Translations under genes and position numbers: made by a program
NCBI GenBank assembly: GCA_023052935.1
Contig: CM041293.1
Location: forward strand, 153,015,474 to 153,079,473
DNA length: 64,000 bases
Reading direction: 5' to 3'
Source of the DNA: Piezodorus guildinii
Taxonomy: Eukaryota > Arthropoda > Insecta > Hemiptera > Pentatomidae
Shown here: positions 1 to 10,480 of the stretch, one piece after another
Numbering within the stretch: the stretch's first letter is position 1
Layout of the letters: each line of letters begins with the position of its first letter
The notes under the pieces: generated by a model
What the model saw: only the letters and a program-made list of their open reading frames with translations
What the model was told of the DNA's origin: nothing
Database searches by the model: none

Positions 1-322
1 TATCTATGCGACGTTTCGAGAATTTATTGTTCTCATAATCATGCCTTAACAGTGGAAAAACAAAAAAACAGAACATTAATATTATTATACAATAATTAAT
101 ATATGATGTTATTGTTAGAGATATAAAGAAGAGTACATTGAACAATGAATAATCATACAGTAGGTTTTTCATTTTCATTGTTCAATGTACTCTTCTTTAT
201 ATCTCTAACCATAACATCATATATTAATTATTGTATAATAATATTAATGTTCTGTTTTTTTGTTTTTCCACTGTTAAGGCATGATTATGAGAACAATAAA
301 TTCTCGAAACGTCGCATAGATA
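1..322. repeat. Long inverted repeat (hairpin)
   Basis: Two arms, 1-149 and 174-322, are reverse complements with a single mismatch, separated by a 24-nt loop (150-173). The left arm may continue beyond the window edge. No transposase frame lies inside; the open frames across it are chance translations. It could be a foldback or hairpin transposon. It could also be an assembly palindrome, because it begins exactly at base 1. Confidence 0.9.
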
Positions 323-393
323 AAATTGTTTATTCATTGACTGTAACCTAGGAACAACACAAACGTAAATTATCAACAGTCGAGAACCGATCA

Positions 394-398
<5 letters not shown>

Positions 399-452
<54 letters not shown>
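399..452. repeat. (TA)n microsatellite
   Basis: An uninterrupted run of alternating T and A. It creates an 'IYIYIY' open frame on the minus strand that is not a gene. Confidence 0.97.
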
Positions 453-454
<2 letters not shown>

Positions 455-458
<4 letters not shown>

Positions 459-820
459 CAATATTTAAAATTGCCTCTGAGAACTCCAGAGATGTGTCCA
501 ATCATGATCCCCAGAGATCCCACTACCTCTCGTTCAGCCGCGCCACTTACTGAGTGTGGGTGCTAGAGCCACATGCTCTTAGGGCATGAATAGAAAATTA
601 GAAACATTTAAATGGCATTGTTATAAGAGATCCCTGTGCCACTGCTTATGCCTATTTTTTAACCTACCAGAAGAGTCATAAATATGGTAGAAATCGTACC
701 AAGGGACTAGGAATGCGGATAAAATCCTGATGGAAGATTGAGAATTCGGATGGATTAGATCAAAGACAAGACCATATTCAGATCATGGTGTAAAGTTTTG
801 TTGAGAAAGTAATATGGTGG
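455..820 (-). pseudogene. Jockey-like LINE, 3' end fragment
   Basis: The segment aligns by eye to the 3' end of the better-preserved jockey-like LINE at 44.1-45.5 kb: the stretch 'gattgagaattcggatgg ... ggtcatggtgtaa' has a clear counterpart there. It is degraded and has no open frame. It is the tail of a 5'-truncated insertion. Confidence 0.5.
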
Positions 821-1754
821 AGCGAGCGGAGATAGCATCGACTCTTGGTCTAAGGGTTAAGTGGTAGTAGAATATTAAAATAACCTTATAAATGAATGTT
901 TACTGTATGCCTGTCAACATGGAACTATAGACGTGTTTCTTTATTCATTTCAGAGCCAAACATCCTACGGGTGATAATAATATAGCTTTTTGTGTAGAGT
1001 TTACTGCACAGAAGATTAGCTTAGGATTTCCTTCTCGCGTTCGCGAGATTATGTCGAAAAGTTCAAAAAACAATAGTATCTTGTTTATTATACTGGTTGT
1101 CGATTATGTTTAGGTGCCACATTCGGTAACTCCAACTAAAAAAGTAACTCCAATTTGAATATGGTTTGAGCGGGCTCAATTTTATTGCTCAGTGGAGATA
1201 CGAAGTAAATGTCTCCAGGCATGAATGAAAAATACTGCGCTGGAAAAGCCTGGTATAACCTTTATTTTTTCCTCTAGTTCGTATACTTAAGGAACTTTAT
1301 CCCCTATTAAAAAACACAGTCTTTTGGATCCTTCAGAAAGAAAATATACGTCCGCTAGCTGAACAAATATTCCAACGATAGTAGCCATGGGCGTAGGGAG
1401 CTGGAGTAGGGGGATCCGCTCCCCCTCCCATTTAAGTTAGTTGGACAAAGAAGAGTTATAAGAATAAAAAATAAGGCATTTGTATAGGAGGTGTAGTTAT
1501 AAATTGTTTTTACTTCCAAGAATTTACGTAATTTCAAATTAATACGCGTATAGTAGGTGTTTGAAAAAAATTAATTGTTTTTTCGCTCACCTTTACCTCT
1601 CCCCTTATGATTTTAATCTTATTGTTCTATCCTTCATCCCTCTGTCGAAAATCATGCTTACACCCTTAATAGTAGCCTGAAAATCAAAAGTTTAATTCCC
1701 AATATGTCAACACAAGGTATTGATTCAGTTATGGAACAAGTAAAAAAAACCTCT
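821..1754. other. Unassigned AT-rich DNA with one small open frame
   Basis: No recognisable gene or repeat. One plus-strand frame of 52 codons (955-1113) follows an acceptor-like 'tttctttattcatttcag'. It reads AKHPTGDNNIAFCVEF near its start. I do not recognise it, and no matching donor or second exon is seen. Confidence 0.4.
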
Positions 1755-2062
1755 ACAACCCATCAAGGGTCTTGGGCTCAGTATATAGAGATTAGTACTG
1801 TTTCTAGGCCAACGGCCGTGCAATAAGGTGATTAGGCCTTGATCTTGATCACGCTCAGCCGCCAGGTTTCTTCCCAATTTCGGGTACCCATTTAAAAGAT
1901 CCTGGGTCTGCCCCAGAAGTCTCCATACTCAAGGGTCGCCCCCCCCCCCTCTCTCACCCTCCGGACCATTGACAGAATAAATTTTAAATAGAATAAATCC
2001 TGCCAGAGCCGGGACTCGAACCAAGGGCCCGGAGAACAGTAGTCCAGTGCTCTATATGGGCC
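1755..2062 (-). repeat. tRNA-derived SINE, family C
   Basis: On the minus strand the head (near 2060) carries a tRNA-like B box 'ggttcgagtcc' after an A-box-like 'cagagcac'-type segment. The body matches copies at 10.4, 15.8 and 43.9/45.5 kb; the shared tail reads 'ggcctaatcaccttattgc'. It has a C-rich tract near 1940. Confidence 0.75.
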
Positions 2063-2411
2063 AAGTAAAGCAATATTTAACAAAAGGACCCAAGTTTTAA
2101 AAAGATACTTTTGACTGGAATAATGTATTTCTTGAGACTTTTTTTGGCCCAAGAATATGTTTTTTTGCGCAAAATAAGCACTACAGGCAACTATGACAAT
2201 GGCTTAATGGGTCAAGGAATGTTTTTACAGATCACCTGCAAAGATTAACCACAAAGACTGGTACTCCAATATTAGTCATATTGAGTCGTTACATGTACGC
2301 TAACTCAAAAAAGTTCTATACATCTGTTATTTTGTATAGCTATTTATTTCCAACTAAACGATTCCCTAATGTACCTATGTAGACATAAAGTCTTTTGCTT
2401 TTAGTACTTAC

Positions 2412-2504
2412 CTTCCACTTTTCTCTGAGCCAGAACTCTGTTATTGAAGGAGAGGGATGCATTGACAGAGAGCTTATTGACATTTATTTCGAAGGTTGCA
2501 CAAA
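2412..2504 (-). CDS. Gene A exon 4 (93 bp)
   Basis: Acceptor 'ttattttatag' at its 5' side, donor GTAAGT at 2411-2406. It starts with 2 nt and ends with 1 nt of split codons. It encodes CATFEINVNKLSVNASLSF and eleven more residues. Same length and phase as exon 4 of gene C (18783-18875) and the equivalent of gene B (46406-46498), with the shared pattern C-x(n)-L-x-F/V-N-x-x-V. Confidence 0.85.
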
Positions 2505-5500
2505 CTATAAAATAAATAAAAATATATTATATATTGGCAATTCATCTATTATAAAACTATAAAATATCAATAAAGTATTAATATTTTATGTTACTTACGG
2601 TCCTGGTTCAAGGGAGGCAGAGTTGAGCAACAGTTAGCTGTTTTGTTTTCATAAGTACATTTAGGAACCAAAGAAGGGGTTTTCCATCCTGTCAATCATA
2701 AAACGGCGATGAATATTAAAACAGAAGAATATTTTCTTTAAACATAAATCATATCCTATTATACATTTTGGTTTATTTTCTATAATGAACCTTAGTAATC
2801 GACCCAAAAAACAAGAAACAATAACCCCTTCTCAAAATTTACTTCAAAACTTACCCTCTCCCAATCATCGTCCGCGGCATATCTCCGAAACTACTGGACC
2901 ATTTTTTTAGATTTGGGAGAAAATACCAGCGCATTTAATGATGATCTTAACTCCTAGATGTTGATATCAGCCGATTAGTTTTCAAATGGCAGCCGTATGT
3001 ATAGAGCTTTAGAAAAAGATTTGTATAGAGTTTTAGAACCAGTAAAGCAGGTTAAACAAAAGAAAAATTATTGTCTATATATTCAAGTCACAAATTATTC
3101 CTCCGAAACTTGGTTATTATTGATGATAGAGAAAAATCTAAAAGATTTTCAGTTAAGAAATAGCAGAGATTAGCAACATTTTGAAATTAGCAGTAGTAAT
3201 AAGCCATTTCGGGGAAACGGTGGCTGAGTGGCTAGCGCTAATCTCTCACGCTAAAGGTTGTGAGTTTGAATTCCAGTAACTTCTTCTTCTTCTTCTTCCA
3301 ATGGCGCAACAGGCCGTGTAAGCCCTAGGCCTCGTGGTGTAATCTCCTCGGAGATTACACTTACGTTTCTCGATGCTTTTTGTAGAGTAGGTTCATCACT
3401 CCCTACGCCTAATTTTGTAAGTGGCCACCATTTGGCTGACGGGTCTCACATACCCGGGGGAGAGGCTGTGAGTGAATCTCCATTTAATTACATCCTTAGA
3501 AAAGAGAGGATTTGAACTCACAACCTTTAGCATGAGAGATTAGCGCGCTAGCCACTCATCTACGTGCTCCCTTATTCCAGTAACGGTGGGGCTTTTATCA
3601 AGATATAATTTAATGTATTGTGTTATTGAACTGTGTACTTACACAATTTTAAACTTACGTTTCTATTGAAACTGGATGTAATTCTAAAAGAATAAAAATC
3701 CTTAAAAACAATTAAAACTTTATTTAGCACTAAGACGTAAGTGAAATTCCTGTGTTGCCTTCGCCAATTTCTTTCAAGTTTTCCTTATTTAAAAATTCTT
3801 AAATTTATTTTTAATTTTTGGGGGAAAATATAGCCTCTCACGCCAAAGGTTGTAAGTTTAAAGGATCTACGGCCTTTGAACTTGAATCACCAAAAAAATA
3901 AATAAATAAATTTATATTATTTATTCTAAATCATGTTTTGAAGTAATATTAATTAGAGTTTCGGAACAATAGTAAATTTTATTTTGAGATATAATTCGTA
4001 AAATTATAACTTAAAAGATATTCTCAAAACTTTTATTTTAGGCAAATCTGAAATAAAATTTTAGATCATAAAGACTTATTCTTAGCATAGAAAGTTTCAT
4101 CGTACAGAAAGAAAAAGAAATAAATACCTGGTGCTATTGCGCTTAGGTTAGGAAAACTCACGAATCTGAAAAGTTTAAATAATTAATTTTAAGCAGATAA
4201 TTTTAGTAAATTGTTACTAAGTTAAAAACAAATAGTCTTAGGTTGTAGAAAATAATGTAGGATTTCAAAGTTTCTTTATAATACCTTTATAATTAAAATA
4301 CGAACTGTGCATGCTTACCGGATTATTGATTTGTATGAATGTCAATACTTATTTATGCTCTTCCACGATAATGTTTATTTAACTCTGTATTATTTAGTTT
4401 ATAGAGCCTGGGGCGAGGGCAGCAGTAATGAGTGCTCTGTGTTTTACGTTCTTCTCTTGATGAAAAGAAAGGTCTTTGGTGGAAGCGAATCCCATATTAA
4501 CTGTTCGAGACCGTCTATGACCTATTGGCGATTGAAAATGTAAAAAAGGTTGAAAGTTGGTTCCATACACATTAAACGACATCCGTAAAAAAACAGCATT
4601 TTGGTTTTGAGGTACCAAACCATTCATATCTGTCCAGAATGGTTACTTCTAATGAAAAGTGGTTAAGTATCTAGTAACAACGATAAAGTTATTGGACAGC
4701 GGCTGGAAAAAGGAGCAGCAACACATTTTCCAAAGTCTCCTACTCATCAAAAAAGGTAATGGTTACTTTTTAGTGTGCTTCATTTTTTTTTTTTAATTTC
4801 TGAATAAAATTATTTTATTACAAAACAAAAAATTTGACATAAAATTTAATTTGCCATCTGCATTTCTTTTGCAATAAGCAAATTTGTGGACTGCTGAAGC
4901 AGCGGCTCATCAGAGCAGAGTTCGTTAAGTGATCAGCATATCTCTTGGCCACCGCCTGTGTAGTCGTCGGGGTGGGCTGTAAGAATTCGTAGAGCATTTT
5001 AATGTTTCTGTAAGAGGGTTGGTGTTGTATGTTAGTCTTTGGTGGAAGTTATTGTATTGTTCTGTGCAGTGGCTGAAATTTTCGGAATGTTTAAGTCGTT
5101 ATGTATGACGTCATTTGTTACGTAGAACGGTGCGTCCACTATTTTACGCAGCACTTTCGACTGAAAAGACTGTATTCTTTGGATACTTGATGGTTTAGCA
5201 GAGCCCCACAGTTCTATCCCGTATGTCCAGATTGGTTTTAGCAAAACTTTGTAAAGAGTTAGTTTGTTGGTTAATGATAATTTAGAGCGTCTGTCAAGTA
5301 ATCTAGATAAAAGACCGTATCGTCTGTTGAGTTCTTTGCGTTTTTGTCGAATGTGGGTCCTCCAGGTCAGTCTTTTGTCCAAGTGAATACCTAAATATCG
5401 AATTTCGTCGGAAGTCGGAATACGAATATTATTAAAGTTAATGGGAGGAGAAGGTTTATGGTTCAGGGTGAACACTACATGAGCACTCTTGGACTCATTC

Positions 5501-7770
5501 ATCTTTATTTTCCACCTAGAAGCCCAAGCAGAAATTTCATCAAGGTGGATTTGGACGGATATTGCCGCTTGTAAAGGATCCTTATCTGAACAAAGAACAG
5601 CTGTATCATCAGCAAAAGTAGCCAAAAGAGTGGATAAAATAAATAGATAAATTTATTCTCGCTTCTTAAATTATAAAGAAACCATCAATGCCGAATAGGA
5701 TTGCAACCAAATAATGTAATGTATCAGAAATTGGCAGTATTGAAGCCACCTTAGGTCAATTGGAAGCTGTCCATTATGTTGCACGACACCGCCGGACACA
5801 TTTCTCACGTGTGATGTTACAAAAACTATTGTAGCTTTGATATGAAACTCTGCCATTTCTGCCTAACTCTCTGCACTTCTCGCCTACAGATTATCATTTT
5901 TTTAGGCACCTGGACCACTACTTTTATCTATATATCTATCTGCAACCCTTGGTGGATCTTGGTCTCCTCAATGAGCCGCCGCCATTCTGTGCTTCCGTTC
6001 TTCAGTTCCTGACTCGCAACAGGCTCCATGCCTCCGCCACCACTCCATCAACCCATCGCAGCCTTGGCCTACCGGTTCGTCGAGTACTGAGAAGTGGGGT
6101 TTCCAAAGCTTTCTGGACATTTCTTCCCCTTGCATCCTTGCACCATGTCCAGCCCAACTGAGCCTTCCTTAGTTTTATAAATTTAAGGATATCTATTTCT
6201 CCAAAAAGATCATGAAGTTCCCTGTTAGTTCTAAGTTCTGTTCTCCACCAATCTCCATTTCTCTCAGGGCCAACTATTCTCCTCATGATTATTCTTTCAA
6301 AGGTTTATAGGCTATTTCCACTTTTTGCTGCGATATGGACCACTATTCACAAAAAAACGAACAAACAAAGGAAATTAGAAAACGCTTTTTTTGAAAATTC
6401 TATCGGAAAAAAAATAAAGGAATGTGAAAATTCTTGTATCTAAATCTATTTGCATAATGTTAATAATAAATAACTATTGATTAATATAATAAGGGATATA
6501 ATTGAACCTTGACCTGCATAAATACAGCTATCAACACAAGAGTGTAGGCAGGATTTGGGGTGCCTTCCAAAAGGGTTGGAAAATCCTTAGAGGAGGAAAG
6601 GGGAAAGACAAGTTGGTGAAAAAGCTTTTTTTGACATATACTATCAATAAGCTTATTAATATAAAAATTAAGTAAATGTTTGAAAGTAAAAACAGTTCTT
6701 AACTACACCTTTTATCCTGATATCTTATTTTAAATTAATTTTTTTGTACATCGATTTGAGCCTCGATAGACTGCGTGGTAACTACCAGTTTCAATGTAGT
6801 GTCTTCTTCTCTTTCCGTCTTTGACTTCTAGCCAGTATCTTTTGAGCCCAACGACGAGTGTCTGTTTATGTTCTTCGCACAAAAGGTCTTCTCTGTCTTC
6901 GGTATGTTGATATCATTTCAAAGCCCAGGTAGTTGCTCACAAATCTTCTGAATGTGTCCCTGTCAGCAATTTCTTGGTCAGAAATAGCAATTTGTCTCAG
7001 ATCTTTTTCGCATTCCTCAGATTTAACGAAACCCCATATTCTTTTCTTTAATCGATCATCATTCATCCTGAAGAGATGGCTGTCAAATAATATTTTTCTC
7101 TTCTTTATTGATGTTATACGTTTTGCCTTTTTCTGCAACTCCTCATTTGATCTCATTCGCCAATGTCCATCGACCCATCTGTTACCCCGGAGTTTTCTTA
7201 ATATCCTGCGATCTGTTTTTTTCTAGTTGGTCAGCTTGATCTTTACTAATCATAGTCAAAGTTTCGGAGGCATACATTCCTTCAGGTTTTTCAACTATGC
7301 TATAGTGTCAGAACATGGTTCTTTATACTCATAGACTTTTTGTTGTTGGTATTATTTTCACTAGTTATGCCCGGTCCAACTTCCTCATTCTGACATTAAT
7401 TCTTTCCTCATATTAGTTTATTTTATTTTATTTTTACTAAGTAAGTTCTGTTATATTCCTGCCTGTGAATCATAACTTTTATCAATTTCGGACTGATGAT
7501 GACTAGCTCGGTTATTGAGAGATTATATCAATAGTCAGAAAAACAAAGTTTAATAAAACTAAAACGATTTCTAAACTCAATCTTTTGTATTAGTTGTAAA
7601 AAAAACAACTCTTGTTTGGAATAACTAACTAATTTAAAATAAACAAGAAGGTGATGAACACATTTAAATAATTAGTAGTACATTATTCTAAATATACTTA
7701 CGCCTGAGATGCTGGAATACTTGATGCAAGTACCGCAGCGAAGATGATAACCAGTGAAGAAGCCATTATT
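2412..7770 (-). CDS. Gene A: secreted Cys-rich protein, DUF4773-like (partial)
   Basis: Four exons are rebuilt on the minus strand: 7702-7770 (ATG at 7766), 4128-4141, 2599-2688 and 2412-2504. Spliced, they give about 87 residues: a signal peptide (MASSLVIIFAAVLASS...), a short linker, a C-x9-CC segment (KCTYENKTANCC) and a segment starting LCATFEINVNKL. Phases fit at every junction (2, 1, 1) and donors at exons 1, 3 and 4 are GTAAGT. Layout and spacing match genes B and C. The terminal 245-bp exon is not found in bases 1-2411, so it lies outside the window or is lost. The product is predicted secreted; its function is unknown. The introns are filled with SINEs, a mariner relic and LINE tails. 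The 14-bp exon 2 is the weakest part. Confidence 0.72.
2599..2688 (-). CDS. Gene A exon 3 (CC-motif exon)
   Basis: Acceptor 'tttatgattgacag', donor GTAAGT. Its 29 full codons include SLVPKCTYENKTANCCSTLP, matching gene B (LIPQCYAKESNYTLECCSML) in spacing of C and CC. Confidence 0.85.
2866..2997 (+). repeat. Dispersed repeat shared with 17505-17645
   Basis: The stretch 'tctccgaaactactggacc' and the following ~100 bases recur inverted at 17.5-17.65 kb, inside the piggyBac-like element. It is non-coding. It lies within gene A intron 2. Confidence 0.6.
3213..3625 (+). repeat. SINE A (host copy), split by another SINE A
   Basis: The head (3213-3280) carries A box 'tggctgagtgg' and a B-box-like 'ggttgtgagtttgaattcc'. 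Its body resumes at 3585 ('ggtggggcttttatcaagat'). A second SINE was inserted at 3281 and duplicated the 11-bp target attccagtaac (3270-3280 and 3574-3584). Confidence 0.85.
3281..3573 (-). repeat. SINE A, inserted copy with (GAA)n tail
   Basis: A tRNA-derived SINE in minus orientation: head at 3573, tail (GAA)n at 3281-3298. Its body ('atggtggccac...taggcgtagggagtgatga' in two parts) matches the 8.5-kb copy. Exact 11-bp target site duplications flank it. Confidence 0.9.
3626..4127. other. Gene A intron 2, nothing firm
   Basis: AT-rich. A short SINE-A-like scrap ('ctctcacgccaaaggttg') sits near 3837-3860. I see no coding signal. Confidence 0.4.
4128..4141 (-). CDS. Gene A exon 2 (14-bp micro-exon, candidate)
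   Basis: Between acceptor 'ttttcctaacctaag' and donor GTATTT, the 14 bases complete the Ala codon from exon 1 (GC+C), encode A-I-A-P, and leave a G that makes Gly with exon 3 (G+GA). The phase fit is exact, and the position matches micro-exon 2 of genes B (32 bp) and C (20 bp). The short length makes this less certain. Confidence 0.55.
4400..5935 (+). pseudogene. Mariner transposase relic, split by a LINE
   Basis: The left part (about 4400-4782) reads, with stops and frameshifts, KKVESWF..., then MVTSNEKW where mariners have TSDEKW (catalytic D changed to N), then SSKKVMVT. The right part (5641-5935) reads TINAE, MLHDTAGHIS (from the LHDNARPH motif) and FSPTDYHFFRHLDHYF. Both run on the plus strand in the expected order, interrupted by the jockey-like LINE at 4783-5640. 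It is inactive. Confidence 0.65.
4783..5640 (-). pseudogene. Jockey-like LINE, 5'-truncated, RT C-terminal half
   Basis: On the minus strand a frame of about 197 codons (5625-5032) begins at the RT catalytic block ATFADDTAVL. It continues through RYLGIHLDKRLTW and KPIWTYGIELWG, typical of the jockey clade. It then stops early (after ...TITSTKD), leaving further codons and a 3' tail. A T-run at about 4785-4794 is the poly(A) tail seen from this strand. Fingers and palm upstream of FADD, the endonuclease and gag are missing. Confidence 0.85.
5936..6292 (-). pseudogene. RTE-like LINE, ORF C-terminal scrap
   Basis: The minus frame reads RRIVGPERNGDWWRTE, then LRKAQLGWTWCKDARGRN and TGRPRLRWVDGV. 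This is the order found in the C-terminus of RTE-like LINE polyproteins (I-x-GP-x-R, the W-H/C region, GRPRxRW). No RT domain remains. Confidence 0.6.
6293..6765. other. Gene A intron 1, unassigned
   Basis: AT-rich DNA with no clear repeat or coding match by eye. Confidence 0.4.
6766..7330 (-). pseudogene. LINE ORF C-terminal scrap (RTE-like, same type as 34.5-35.4 kb)
   Basis: Minus-strand pieces read GMYASETLTM, NEELQKKAKRITSIKKRK and LFRMNDDRLKKRIWGFV. They follow the same order as the better copy at 34.65-35.28 kb (ALYASETTVI, ELYKHIETITDTLR, ICRMEKDRLTRKIF). It is broken by a frameshift and stops. Confidence 0.65.
7702..7770 (-). CDS. Gene A exon 1 (signal peptide)
   Basis: ATG at 7766-7764 is preceded by 'gataatttcag' and 4 nt, so a 5'UTR intron probably lies upstream. 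The 21 codons give MASSLVIIFAAVLASSIPAS and Q, a clear signal sequence. The exon ends GC before GTAAGT. Genes B and C have the same arrangement of acceptor, short leader, ATG and phase-2 end. Confidence 0.8.
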
Positions 7771-8460
7771 CTGAAATTATCTATATTTATAAATAAACAT
7801 TCATGGTATTTATTAAAACAGAATTTATTATTAAAATAGAACTAATTATTGATTTCAGAATAATCGTTTTGTTTTATATTTTCAACAACGAACTTTTGTA
7901 GTCAACAAAGTTCAAATTACTCCTTCTTCTCCCTCATAATTTGAGGTCTCTATAATTCAAGATACGCACAACCCGAATAACCAATTTCAAAAACTTCATC
8001 TATCTGCCGTAGAAATTTACTTCCTAACATTATTTTACTATTCTATAGTAAATTGAGTTCCTTACAAAAATAATAATTGAAATCGGTTAAGTAACTGCAG
8101 AAATATTTTCGTTTCTCATCTTTGCATAGGTGATTGGACATTTTCCTTAAATATATTGATAGATTTGCTGCATTTATTAATTTTTTGCCTTACATATAAA
8201 TTAATTGTCTGAGCAACTTTATTAATTTTTATACCCTGGTTTAATCATTGAAAATTAGAAACCATTTTGTGATAATTTGCTCCGTTTTTTAATTGTGCCA
8301 ATTATTGACATTAATGAGAATACAAATCAAAATTTTGAGGATTAATTTTACTCCTATTCATGCAAAACTGATGACTAACGATATATTAATTCTTAAAACA
8401 GACAGCTAGGCTCATTGCACAATCAATATATTATATCAAAAAAATAATATATATACATAT
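7771..8460. other. Upstream of gene A exon 1, no feature seen
   Basis: AT-rich. The promoter and a 5'UTR exon of gene A would be expected in or beyond this stretch, but no element can be assigned. Confidence 0.35.
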
Positions 8461-8465
8461 ATGGG

Positions 8466-8695
8466 GGGGGGAGGGGGAGGCCGTGGCTGAGTTGCTTGCG
8501 CGCTATTCCCTCATACCAAAGGTTCTGTGTTCGAATCTAAGTCCCGGCGGGGCTTTTATAAGGATATAATTAAACGCGGATTCCCTCACAGCCTCTCCCC
8601 GAGTATGTGAGACCCGTCAGCTAAATGGTGGCCACTCACAAAAATAGGCGTAGGGAGTGATGACGGCCTGCCGCGCCAGAGAGAGAAAAAAAAAG
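8466..8695 (+). repeat. SINE A
   Basis: The tRNA-like head carries A box 'tggctgagttgc' and B box 'ggttctgtgttcgaatc'. The body ('tatgtgagacccgtcag', 'ggcgtagggagtgatga') matches the inserted copy at 3281-3573. It ends in an A/G-rich tail that runs into a (TA)n tract. Confidence 0.85.

Positions 8696-8696
<1 letters not shown>

Positions 8697-8752
<56 letters not shown>
8697..8752. repeat. (TA)n microsatellite
   Basis: Pure alternating TA following the SINE tail. Confidence 0.97.
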
Positions 8753-8756
<4 letters not shown>

Positions 8757-8758
<2 letters not shown>

Positions 8759-10130
8759 ACTGCTGTGCAAAAATATTGCATCACTTCGATATTTTTTAAT
8801 ATCTCATAAAACATTACTTCAATGCTTTCTTTTCTGGCGATTTTATTTAATAAGACTGTTGTGAAGTATGTATAAACAAAATTTATAGCATTAAAAATTA
8901 TCTGGGAAGGGATAAATAAAAACAAACAAACAAATAAATGAAAATGTCTCTTTATTGACATAAGAAAAATAAAGAAAAAAATGTAAAAACATTTAAATGT
9001 GGTTAACAATCTTCTAACAATATCTTGTCAGCCCTCCTCTAGCACGGATAATCTCTCTGAGTCTCTCAGGCATCGAAGAAATAACGTTCACGATGACGGC
9101 CTGGTCAATATTCTCCCATTCCTCCCTGACAGTTGACTCCACCTCATCCAGGGTTGTCGGGAGGTTTTGCTGACCTCTGAGCCGCCTCTCTATACATACT
9201 AAATGTGCTCAATGGGATTGAGATCAGGGCTTCTTGGTGGGATCTCCAAAAGTGTGATTCCAAACTCTTGTAGGTATTGTCGGACAACGTTCGCCGTATG
9301 GGGTCTTGCATCGTCTCGTAAAAAAAAGGAAGTTATCATCCACATATGGAGCAAAAGAGATCACGTGATCATCAATAACTTCTGTCAAGTACCTGTGAGC
9401 AGTCAAAGCCCCTCCACTTATCCCGTGGAGCTCCGTTCATGCCTCGATGCTGATACCGCCCAAACCATTATTGAGCCCCCTCCAAAACTTAATCTGTAGG
9501 ACATGTTACAAGCTGCGTACCTCTCTCCTCTCCTTCTCCACACTCTTTCCCTTCCATCAGGTGAGTGCAAAGCGAATCTGGACTCATCACTAGACAGAAC
9601 TCGCCTCCAATCATCTTCTGTCCATTCGGCGTGTTGTCGAGCGAATGCTAGTCGGGAAACTCTGTGTGCTCTAGTAAGAAGAGGCCCAGTTGCAGGACTT
9701 CTAGACGATAAGTTCTCCCTTAGACGCCTTCTAACTGTAGAACTCGAAATTTAAACATTCCTGAATTGGCTGATGAGTCCTCGTAGCTGATTTCCCGTGA
9801 AAGTACGATATCTCAAGGCAGATAGCCGAAGAAATCTGTCTTCTTGAGCAGTAGTTATCCTTGGCCTGCCTTTCCCGCGTCTTCTACCGTAGCTTCTGAT
9901 CTCCCTGTGCCTACGAAAAACTCTTGAGACTGTGGATTGGTTTACTCTAAGTCGGTGAGCAATTTCACGCTGACTCATTCCAGTTTCAGAAAACGTCACT
10001 ATTCTGACACAGTCTATTTCAGTTAAGTGAGTATCGCGGTTCATAATTAGCAGAAAAAGATTCTTTGAAGAAATCACAAGAAAACAATTGAAGAAAAAAC
10101 TTGAAAAGCTATTGTGAATAGGACAAAGGA
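8757..10130 (-). pseudogene. Tc1-like transposase, decayed
   Basis: On the minus strand the N-terminal frame (10077-9751) carries a helix-turn-helix DNA-binding domain (SQREIAHRLRVNQSTVSRVF) and a GRPR-type hook (KGRPRITT). The catalytic part continues in broken frames: VLSSDESRFAL (first D), FVDDN and DDARPHTANVVRQY (second D), and LNPIEHI (E of DD34E) followed directly by a stop. Several frameshifts separate these. The outer 3' end appears near 8757 ('ctgctgtgcaaaaatattgc'); I cannot find its inverted partner near 10.1 kb, so the 5' TIR is lost or unrecognisable. Confidence 0.85.
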
Positions 10131-10308
10131 AAGTTGCATACTGGCTGATTTAGGAGTAATTTTCTTCTTTTAGCTTACAGAGTAGGGTAAAGCCTTAATT
10201 CTCTACTTGTGACCTTTGGCATAGACAGTATTATCTTAAAGTATCAAGAGATCAAGTTTAGGAAAATGTGAATAAAGGAATACAATTTTTTTAATTTATT
10301 TTTAACAG

Positions 10309-10311
<3 letters not shown>

Positions 10312-10362
<51 letters not shown>
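10312..10362. repeat. (TA)n microsatellite
   Basis: Alternating TA, adjoining a SINE C tail. Confidence 0.95.
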
Positions 10363-10480
10363 CTAATGAAGGGTCTTGGGTTCTGTATATGTAGCGATTT
10401 GTACTGTTTCTAGGCCAACGGTCGTACAAGATCACGCTCAACTGCCCCAACTGGGTGTGCAATAGGCACTGTCTTGTAAC
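10363..10480 (-). repeat. SINE C tail fragment
   Basis: Shares 'gaagggtcttgggttctg' and 'actgtttctaggccaacgg' with the 1.76-kb SINE C copy. The tRNA-like head is missing. Confidence 0.65.

Noticed and set aside
224..523. Minus-strand frame with a long IYIYIY run (similar ones at 8617-9009 and 40879-41091)
   Set aside because: These are translations of (TA)n microsatellites, not proteins.
3213..3280. tRNA genes at A-box/B-box segments (also 8.5, 29.9, 45.5, 52.4 and 62.2 kb)
   Set aside because: The heads do not fold into complete cloverleaves by eye, and each continues into a repeated SINE body and tail; they are SINE promoters, not tRNA genes.
4307..4543. 78-codon plus-strand frame starting MHAYRIIDLYEC
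   Set aside because: Its 3' part overlaps the mariner relic and its 5' part has no support; not an independent gene.
9203..9754. Two plus-strand frames of 98 and 83 codons
   Set aside because: They are shadows of the Tc1 transposase on the minus strand.
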